A stretch of 6,749 nt of DNA. Origin: an uncultured Mailhella sp. Its GTDB lineage: Bacteria; Desulfobacterota; Desulfovibrionia; Desulfovibrionales; Desulfovibrionaceae. The notes under the pieces were generated by a model that searched no databases, was not told the DNA's origin, and saw nothing but the letters and a program-made list of their open reading frames with translations. Every line of letters starts with the position of its first letter. Position 1 is the first letter of the stretch. This document shows positions 1-5,559 of the stretch, in pieces. The translations under genes and the position numbers were made by a program. The stretch covers positions 1 to 6,749 of the forward strand of contig NZ_CAJJIC010000130.1 in assembly GCF_905187505.1 (NCBI RefSeq), in the 5' to 3' direction.

Positions 1-1
1 G

Positions 2-1189
2 CGTGTGCGCAAAGGGGAGGCTCTGGAAGGGTATACGACGGATCCGGAGAATCCCGTTTTGTACCGGCTGGCTTATTTCAAGGCCATGGACTGGTATGTG
101 ACGGCGTCCATACCGCTGAGTGCCATTACCGGTCCTGCGGAAAAGCTGACCCGTCACCTTTTTGTCGTGGCGGCGGTGCTCCTTGGAGCCAGTCTTCTCA
201 TCATGCTGGTGCTCACCATGCGCATCATTGCGCCGTTGCGTCTTCTCACCCGCAGGGCGCGGGAAATAGCGAAGGAAGACTTCAGTTCGGAACGCGGCGT
301 AGGATTTGCGGCCGACATTGTCGATGATCTGCCTGTGGACAGAAAGGACGAAGTAGGGCAGCTTGCGGGAGCGTTTGCCCACATGGTGAAGGCTCTGGAT
401 GAAAACATTCGTCGGCTTGTGGACACTCTGGCCGTCCGTCAAAGAATGCAGGGCGAGCTGAATGCCGCAAGGGACATTCAGATGGGCATATTGCCCCCTC
501 CGGACGGGGCGCCGAAGAGTCTCGGCTATTCTGCGGCGGCGTTTCTGGAGCCGGCCAAGGAGGTGGGAGGCGATCTGTATGATTTCTTTACCGCTCCCGA
601 CGGCAGACAGGCCGTCGTCATAGGCGACGTTTCGGACAAGGGCGTTTCCGCCGCCCTGTTCATGTCCATGACGGTCACGCTGGTTCGTTATGCGCTGGCC
701 GAAGGGCTTTCCTGTTCGGAAGCCATGCTCCGCATCAATGAACGGCTGGCGGAAAACAATCCCAGCTGCATGTTCGTCACGCTGTTCATAGGACTTTTTG
801 ATCCGGCAACGGGACGTCTTGACTACGCAAGCGGCGCGCATTGTCCGCCGTTTGTGGTAAGTCAGGATAAAAATGTGCCGATCCGCATGCTTACGGATAC
901 CAGCGGGCCGCTTGTCGGAGCCATGCAGGGACTTGATTACGAGGCCTGTCACGCCGAAATTGCCCCGGGAGAATACTGTCTGCTTTATACCGACGGCGTG
1001 TCCGAGGCCATGAACGACAAGCTTGAGCTCTTCGGCGAAGAGCGCATAGCCGAGGTCCTGGAGAATCTGCGCGGCGCCTCTCCCGACGAAGTGCTGCACG
1101 GCGTCATGCAGGCCATCAAGGCATACAGAAAGGACGCTCCTCAGTCTGATGACATTACCATGCTTTGCTTTCGCCGGGCGTCGGCATAG
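2..1189 (+). CDS. Cache-HAMP-SpoIIE serine phosphatase (5'-partial)
   Basis: Membrane-bound PP2C-type (SpoIIE family) phosphatase, expected to dephosphorylate a serine/threonine on a partner such as a STAS anti-sigma antagonist in response to an extracytoplasmic signal. The frame is open to the left edge, so the N-terminus is missing. Residue numbers count from the GTG at 5, which is probably not the true start. Residues ~15-45 look like the membrane-proximal end of a Cache sensor (DWYVTASIPLSAI). One membrane helix spans ~51-72, and HAMP ~73-135. A linker carries AARDIQMGILPP (154-165), typical upstream of SpoIIE domains. Phosphatase metal-site motifs are present: GGDLYD (188-193), GDVSDKG (207-213), YTDGVSEA (328-335) and SDDITML (381-387), so it should be active. 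The usual GGHNPP-like loop reads GAHCPP (277-282). No STAS or anti-sigma kinase gene lies in the window. It converges on the minus-strand operon; any functional link is inference. Confidence 0.93.
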   Translation, partial: RVRKGEALEGYTTDPENPVLYRLAYFKAMDWYVTASIPLSAITGPAEKLTRHLFVVAAVLLGASLLIMLVLTMRIIAPLRLLTRRAREIAKEDFSSERGVGFAADIVDDLPVDRKDEVGQLAGAFAHMVKALDENIRRLVDTLAVRQRMQGELNAARDIQMGILPPPDGAPKSLGYSAAAFLEPAKEVGGDLYDFFTAPDGRQAVVIGDVSDKGVSAALFMSMTVTLVRYALAEGLSCSEAMLRINERLAENNPSCMFVTLFIGLFDPATGRLDYASGAHCPPFVVSQDKNVPIRMLTDTSGPLVGAMQGLDYEACHAEIAPGEYCLLYTDGVSEAMNDKLELFGEERIAEVLENLRGASPDEVLHGVMQAIKAYRKDAPQSDDITMLCFRRASA

Positions 1190-1203
1190 TGCTTTGCCGA
1201 TGC
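1178..1203 (+). other. Stem-loop over the phosphatase stop codon
   Basis: GCGTCGGCA (1178-1186) can pair with TGCCGATGC (1195-1203) to give a 9-pair stem with one G-U and an 8-base loop that contains the TAG stop at 1187-1189. It is followed by TTCGTGGG, not a clear T-run, so it is not a classical intrinsic terminator. It may protect the mRNA 3' end, assist Rho-dependent termination, or be chance in GC-rich DNA. Confidence 0.3.
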
Positions 1204-1460
1204 TTCGTGGGCCGTCCCGTCGGACTGAGCGGGAGCGCAAAAGATCGTTCCGGCAACGCGAGTTTTCCTTGGCATGCGCCGCGGAGTTGAGGCTGGGCAG
1301 CCTGCCGTGACTGTGGAAGCGATTTCGGACGTTTTTTCTCTGCGTGCGCCCATGTCCCGATGCCTCTTGCCCTGAGACTGTAAGCCGTGGAGTCCTGCAA
1401 CAGACTGCTGTCCTTATGAGGTTGTTTTTGCTGGAGCGGCCGGGGCGTTTCTTCGTCATA

Positions 1461-1503
1461 AAAAAGAAAGAGCCGGAGCCTCCGAGAGGGAGGAGAAGGA
1501 GGC
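1461..1503 (-). terminator. Possible terminator for the minus operon (weak)
   Basis: Read on the minus strand, GCCTCC (1503-1498) can pair with GGAGGC (1483-1478), or an inner CCTCC (1493-1489) with GGAGG (1483-1479). Downstream comes the pyrimidine-rich stretch CTCTTTCTTTTTT (1473-1461). The T-run begins several bases after the stem, so this departs from the standard intrinsic terminator layout. Confidence 0.25.
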
Positions 1504-1517
1504 GCATAAAGCGTGCA

Positions 1518-1539
1518 GATGCCGCCTTCCGGCGGCATC
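1518..1539 (-). terminator. Perfect 9-bp hairpin at the convergent 3' ends
   Basis: GATGCCGCC (1518-1526) and GGCGGCATC (1531-1539) are perfect reverse complements separated by 4 bases. In the minus-strand transcript the loop is GGAA, a GNRA-type tetraloop, closing a stem with seven G-C pairs, about 30 bases after the acetyltransferase stop. A T6 run (1555-1550) lies before it, not after it, and no T-run follows on either strand. It is therefore a good RNA hairpin but not a textbook intrinsic terminator; a 3'-end stabiliser or Rho-associated block is as likely. Confidence 0.45.
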
Positions 1540-1568
1540 GTCCGGGGAGAAAAAACTGCGTCCATGCA

Positions 1569-2237
1569 TCAGGATGTGATGACAGGTCTGTATTCCACCA
1601 GAAAATCCTGACTGTTCGGCTGTGTGCATATGGCCACTCCGGCCATGCCTGCGTTCAGTTGCGCGCGGTGTGCGTTCAGATCCATGGCTCGGACGAAGAC
1701 GGGGGCTGCGTCCATGGCGGTTCTGTCTCCGTCCATGAGAATGAACCGGGGCTTCCCGCCGTACTTGAAGGCAAAGGCCCGTATGTGCAGGCCGAGATTC
1801 AGATGGAGCTTCAGACTGGCGGCGTTCCCCGGCCATACCGTGGCCATGGACAGCGTTCGGCCGCATCCTTCCGTAATGTGCATGTTTTCCCGCACGAGAC
1901 GCTCCGCCAGTTTTTTCCCCCGTATGTCGGGACGGACAAAGACGGATTCGAGGTGTCGAACGGTCGCCAGTCGCTCCGGGGGCAGAGAGAGCGGGAGCCC
2001 GAGATTTTCCGGATCGTCCGCCGCGGGAAAGCGTATGACGCTCGCCCCGGCCAGTTTTCCGTCGGCGTCGAACGCCAGCAAGATGTGACCTGTACCCCGC
2101 ACGATGGGTTCATAGAACTCTCTTTCGTCCGTGGCGAACATGTCCCGGCAGGGAAGAGCCCGTTCCACCTCATGTTCCAGAAGAACGAGTCCGTCAAGAT
2201 CATCAGGTCCGGCTGAGCGCAGAAGAAAGTCGTTCAT
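1569..2237 (-). CDS. GNAT family N-acetyltransferase
   Basis: Predicted cytoplasmic acetyl-CoA-dependent acetyltransferase of 222 residues; the acceptor is unknown, perhaps the amino group of an amino acid or amine handled by the operon (inference). The acetyl-CoA-binding motif A region is HLESVFVRPDIRGKKLAERL (95-114). NAASLKLHLNLGL (138-150) matches the usual GNAT Asn-x-x-Ser...lGF segment, followed by the strand-like KYGGKPRFILMDG (158-170). The frame stays open upstream to 2420, but the ATG at 2237 is preferred: GGAGGA sits just before it, it overlaps the upstream racemase stop by 4 bases (ATGA), and conserved sequence begins here. It is the last gene of the minus-strand operon. The ~35-residue tail after residue 187 is not something I can assign. 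Confidence 0.88.
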   Translation of the reverse strand: MNDFLLRSAGPDDLDGLVLLEHEVERALPCRDMFATDEREFYEPIVRGTGHILLAFDADGKLAGASVIRFPAADDPENLGLPLSLPPERLATVRHLESVFVRPDIRGKKLAERLVRENMHITEGCGRTLSMATVWPGNAASLKLHLNLGLHIRAFAFKYGGKPRFILMDGDRTAMDAAPVFVRAMDLNAHRAQLNAGMAGVAICTQPNSQDFLVEYRPVITS

Positions 2238-3217
2238 GCTTCCTCCATGGTAATGGGAAGAGCCTGAGAGAAGAGTGCCCGTGAAAGCGCGTGATAGTCC
2301 GGTGTGAAGGAAAGCGTCAGTCCTTCGTGAAGCGACTCCGGGCAATCGGTCACGTCGAAGGACGTATAGGCGGAGGAGGCTCCGGCAAAGCTCATGCCGG
2401 GCAGGGGAGCCCGGAGACATTCCGGCGCCGTGTGGAAGGTTCCCATGTCGAGAAGAGCCATATGGCGGCCGTTCTTTATTCGGCTTTCCAGAATTTGCGC
2501 TTCCAGTTTAAAAGCATCCTGTCCGGTCCCGGGAATGGGACGCCCGGAGAGCGGGTACGTGCCGAGGGTTATGCCGGTGCCGCAGCGGATTTCCCCTATG
2601 GAGGAAGGCAGAGAAGACTGAGCCGCAAGTTCCAGCATGTCCGTTCCGCCGGCGGAAACGTCGGCCTCTGCCGTGCAGCAGAGGCGTATGTCCTGCAAAG
2701 CCTGAACGGCCTCCTGCAAGCGCCGGATCGAGGGGGCTTCCCTGCTCAGACAGGCAAAGTTTACCGCAAGACCGCGAATGGGTAGGCCCAGGCTTTGCGC
2801 GTGTTCACACAGGTCCGGCAGTTCCTCGGCCGGAGCTCCGTCTCTGCCGTCCCCGGCTTCCATGCAGAGGCGGATTTGCGGCGTGTTGCCGTTCAAGCCG
2901 CGGGCAAGGGTGCGCATTGTAAAAAGAGAGTCTACGTAAACGCATGAACAGGCGGCAGCCTGTCGGGCAAGCAGGGGCGAAGGCGCATAGACATGGTGTA
3001 TGTGTATGTCGGCCAGGTCCGGCAGGCGGTGTTTCGGCCAGGCCACAAGCCCGAGGCGTCGCACGGGAGATCCTTTCATGATGTCGGCCGTGAGACGAGG
3101 ATGAAGCGGAGCCTCCTTGAAGACGAACATGCACATGGCGCCCGCCTGACGGCAGAGATCATGAACGACCATGAGGTTTTTGCGCAGTACGCCGATTTTT
3201 ATGACAAGACGGGGCAT
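2234..3217 (-). CDS. Alanine/ornithine racemase family PLP enzyme
   Basis: Predicted cytoplasmic pyridoxal-phosphate enzyme of 327 residues, fold type III (alanine racemase N-terminal barrel), most like the short alanine/ornithine racemase family that lacks the separate C-terminal beta domain. The start MPRLVIKIGVLRKN (1-14) fits the family's opening. K34 in FVFKEAP is the likely PLP-binding lysine. EAGDGRDG (120-127), GLAVNFACL (149-157), VSAGGTD (187-193), IRCGTGITLG (210-219) and GASSAYTSFDVTD (279-291) line up with family blocks as I recall them. Related proteins usually read SSDH where this reads SSAY, so the active-site edge may differ. The ATG at 3217-3215 shares one base with the transporter's TGA (TGATG) and has AGGA upstream. 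The frame continues open to 3982, but that extension is the shadow of the transporter gene. Substrate unproven; amino-acid racemisation is the likely role. Confidence 0.85.
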   Translation of the reverse strand: MPRLVIKIGVLRKNLMVVHDLCRQAGAMCMFVFKEAPLHPRLTADIMKGSPVRRLGLVAWPKHRLPDLADIHIHHVYAPSPLLARQAAACSCVYVDSLFTMRTLARGLNGNTPQIRLCMEAGDGRDGAPAEELPDLCEHAQSLGLPIRGLAVNFACLSREAPSIRRLQEAVQALQDIRLCCTAEADVSAGGTDMLELAAQSSLPSSIGEIRCGTGITLGTYPLSGRPIPGTGQDAFKLEAQILESRIKNGRHMALLDMGTFHTAPECLRAPLPGMSFAGASSAYTSFDVTDCPESLHEGLTLSFTPDYHALSRALFSQALPITMEEA

Positions 3218-5559
3218 CAGGATTCCTGGGAACCGGAGTTGCGGGTAAGACTGAAAACGATGAAGAGAAGCGCGCAGCATGCGGTGCCGACGGCCAGAAT
3301 GGTGAGGCCCGTGCGCGCGTTCCATACGGCCATCATGATGCCGAGGCTCAGCGGGCCGAGCACCTGTCCTATGCGCATGGCCACGTTGTAGAATCCCATG
3401 GTGCGCGCGCGACCGAAGTGCAGGGCGGCGGGGAGAGAAAGGGCGTAGGGCCCCTGCCCGTTGGCTGCTATGGAGGTGTTGACGGCAAGAAGTGCCACGC
3501 TCGTCATGGCAGCGGCAAGGCCGTCGAAGACGAGAAGGGCGGTGACGCTGAGAGAGACGATGATCATGGAAAGAAAAAGCGGCCGCTCCATGTGCCTTGT
3601 TCTGTCGAGCAGTGAGCCGAAGGCCGGTCCCGCAAACATGACGATGACACAGTACAGAAGGAAGACTCGGCCTATGGTGGCAGGGGACATGCCGGCCTGA
3701 CTCAGGGAAAGCGGCATGAAGAACTGGAACAGGCATACCGTTATGAGCGCATTGGGAATGATGAAGAAGAGCAGAAGTGTTCCCATTCGTCTGTCGAAAA
3801 GAAAATCCAATGCTTCGCGAAAGGTAAGACGGGAGGAAGTTTCTTCTTCGTTTTGCCACGGTTCTCTGGGCAGCAGACGAAAAAGAACCGTGACGGCAAG
3901 TGCAAGCATGGCGGCGGAAGCCGGAAATACGGCCTGGTATCCAAGTCTGTCGGCAATGAGTCCGCCCATGGTGCTGCCGCACAGCGTGCCGGCGTACAGG
4001 CCTGCAAACATGAAGGCAAGGTTGCGCGCTCTGCTGTCTTCGGAAGAATGAGCAATGACGAAGACCTGTGCGGAAAGATTGATGAAGCCGTATCCGAGCC
4101 CGGACATTCCGCGGGCCAGAACGAAGGGAAGGGCCGAGGACGAGAGCCAGCTTGCGCAGGAGCCTAGACAGGCCAGCGCAAGTCCCGAAAGAAGCATGGG
4201 TCTCCAGCCAGACTTCTGACTCCAGAATCCGCCCGCAAACATGGCAAGTCCGGCCATGAAAAGTTCACAGGAGACGGGAAGACCGGAAACCACGTCCGGC
4301 GGGAGTCCGAAAAGGTCGAGACCCAGTTCCCCTATGCGGATAGGGACGTAGGACATGGACATTTCCGTAGCAAAAAGACAGGCGAAAATAATGGGCCGCA
4401 TGAACTCCGGGGATCGGGACATCGCGGTCGTTCCCTTGCGGCTCATGAGCAGCAGAAACAGAAGTTCCGAAAGAAACAGCGCCGCCACCACCGTCATGGT
4501 CATGTTGTCCAGCATGACGGAGTGCAGGTTGCTTTCCGCTGCGGCGGGGTTCATGAGAATCTGTATGGTGCCGACGGGAGTCCCGTCGGCAGGATGCCGC
4601 ATGTTCAGCGTCACCGGGGAGGTCAAGGCGCAGAGCTTCTGCCAGTCCTCTTTCGAGAGCTTTCCCGAGGCGTCCGCGGCCGCGTGCAGCTTTCCGGTAC
4701 CGTCGAAGACCGCCATGCCCAGCGTGGGAACGTGAGCCTGTCTTGCGGTCATCCACTCTTCCATGCCGTGTATGCCGCTTATAGGCAGACCCATGCCGGC
4801 GAGGCGCTCGAGATCCCACGACATCTGTCTTGCAATCTGTGAGCCTGTATGGGTCATTTCTTCGTCATACAGGCGGGAAAGCGGTGAATGGAGCATGCAG
4901 AGAATGAAAATTTGCCCGGCGATGAGGGGAATCATGAAGCATACGCGCAGGCGAAGGGAAAAATTTTTGGGAGAGGCATGCTGATGCGGAAAAGCAAACA
5001 ACTGAAGAAGCAGGGCCAGCAGAATGCACTCGCCCAGCGTCACGCCGCAGAAGAGCAGCATTTGTCCCCGTGCGGCATCGGCCAGCAGCGCGGAAATGCG
5101 TGTTTTGTCGAGTGCCATGAAAACGTGGCCGGCAATGAGGCCCTGCCTTCCAGTGATGGGGCAGACCGTCCAGAAGCTGTCGTCCGTGGAAAATTTCTGG
5201 ACCTGACCGAAGACGGGTTTCGCATCGGAAGGCGTGAGGATGCGGCGTTCTCCGGCTTTTGCCCATTGATAAATGACATTGCCGTCGGTGTCTGCAACCG
5301 CGATGTTTTCCGCTTCCGTGCGGGTTTGATACTGAGATAGAAACCGTTCCAGCGTCAGAGGACGGAGGCTTTTGCCCACGCGTACGAGAAGTCCGAGATG
5401 ATCGGCAATATCCTGACAGACGAGCCCGTTTATCTGAAACACCGGCTCCTGGTATTGTTTATAGAGGGCGGAAAGCATGAGCGTCCCGTACAGAAGCTGT
5501 GCGCAGAGCAGTGCGAGAATGCCGCCGACAAAAAGTCTGCGAAGCGGAGGCTGAGGCAT
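3217..5559 (-). CDS. Tandem sensor-MFS transporter fusion
   Basis: 780-residue inner-membrane protein with an unusual architecture. A basic N-terminus and first helix (~9-31) precede an extracytoplasmic domain (~32-163) with a Cache/PAS-like core (NIAVADTDGNVIYQW, 85-99). Helices at ~164-190 and ~202-222 are followed by a second similar domain (~223-352; TLGMAVFDGTGKLH, 279-292), then a helix at ~353-372. From ~385 to 772 comes a complete Major Facilitator transporter of about 12 helices: signature loop GGFWSQKSGWRPM (443-455), motif-B-like LARGMSGLGYGF (481-492), GGLIADRLG (532-540) and a second-half loop GSLLDRTRH (648-656). An ordinary MFS protein has ~400 residues, so about half is sensory. 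Its ATG directly abuts the binding-protein stop (TAAATG) with no strong ribosome-binding site, suggesting re-initiation coupling. Transported solute unknown; an amino acid is inferred from the racemase. The sensor assignment rests on pattern only. Confidence 0.88.
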   Translation of the reverse strand: MPQPPLRRLFVGGILALLCAQLLYGTLMLSALYKQYQEPVFQINGLVCQDIADHLGLLVRVGKSLRPLTLERFLSQYQTRTEAENIAVADTDGNVIYQWAKAGERRILTPSDAKPVFGQVQKFSTDDSFWTVCPITGRQGLIAGHVFMALDKTRISALLADAARGQMLLFCGVTLGECILLALLLQLFAFPHQHASPKNFSLRLRVCFMIPLIAGQIFILCMLHSPLSRLYDEEMTHTGSQIARQMSWDLERLAGMGLPISGIHGMEEWMTARQAHVPTLGMAVFDGTGKLHAAADASGKLSKEDWQKLCALTSPVTLNMRHPADGTPVGTIQILMNPAAAESNLHSVMLDNMTMTVVAALFLSELLFLLLMSRKGTTAMSRSPEFMRPIIFACLFATEMSMSYVPIRIGELGLDLFGLPPDVVSGLPVSCELFMAGLAMFAGGFWSQKSGWRPMLLSGLALACLGSCASWLSSSALPFVLARGMSGLGYGFINLSAQVFVIAHSSEDSRARNLAFMFAGLYAGTLCGSTMGGLIADRLGYQAVFPASAAMLALAVTVLFRLLPREPWQNEEETSSRLTFREALDFLFDRRMGTLLLFFIIPNALITVCLFQFFMPLSLSQAGMSPATIGRVFLLYCVIVMFAGPAFGSLLDRTRHMERPLFLSMIIVSLSVTALLVFDGLAAAMTSVALLAVNTSIAANGQGPYALSLPAALHFGRARTMGFYNVAMRIGQVLGPLSLGIMMAVWNARTGLTILAVGTACCALLFIVFSLTRNSGSQES

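Larger units (their letters stand above)
1190..1568. other. Convergent intergenic region, no gene seen
   Basis: These 379 bases lie between the stop codons of the plus-strand phosphatase and the minus-strand acetyltransferase. Short open frames cross it on both strands, but none has a plausible ribosome-binding site plus protein-like composition; the translations are rich in Arg, Pro and Ser, as expected of GC-rich shadows. Contents: a weak inverted repeat TCCCG/CGGGA (1215-1219, 1230-1234), a plus-strand T6 run (1331-1336) without a good stem before it, a purine-rich stretch with nested repeats (1478-1503), a perfect 9-bp inverted repeat (1518-1539), and an A6 run (1550-1555) that is T6 in the minus-strand transcript. 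No tRNA, promoter or mobile-element signature was recognised. Confidence 0.7.

Noticed and set aside
1331..1336. Plus-strand T6 run as an intrinsic terminator of the phosphatase gene
   Set aside because: The sequence before it (…GCGATTTCGGACG) forms only a 2-3 bp stem and is more than 140 bases past the stop codon.
1155..1565. 136-residue minus-strand open frame in the convergent gap
   Set aside because: It overlaps the end of the phosphatase in antisense, is low-complexity Pro/Ser/Arg/Gln-rich, and contains the hairpin region; no family or convincing ribosome-binding site.
1344..2216. 290-residue plus-strand open frame opposite the acetyltransferase
   Set aside because: Antisense shadow of a GC-rich gene; Arg/His/Gly-rich composition, no recognisable motif, while the minus strand carries clear GNAT motifs.
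2238..2420. Upstream 61-residue extension of the acetyltransferase frame
   Set aside because: It overlaps the racemase coding region, resembles no protein, and the ATG at 2237 has a strong GGAGGA site and the typical ATGA overlap.
3218..3982. Upstream 255-residue extension of the racemase reading frame
   Set aside because: The extension is His/Arg/Pro-rich, lies wholly inside the transporter gene in another frame, and conserved racemase sequence begins at the ATG at 3217, which has a ribosome-binding site.
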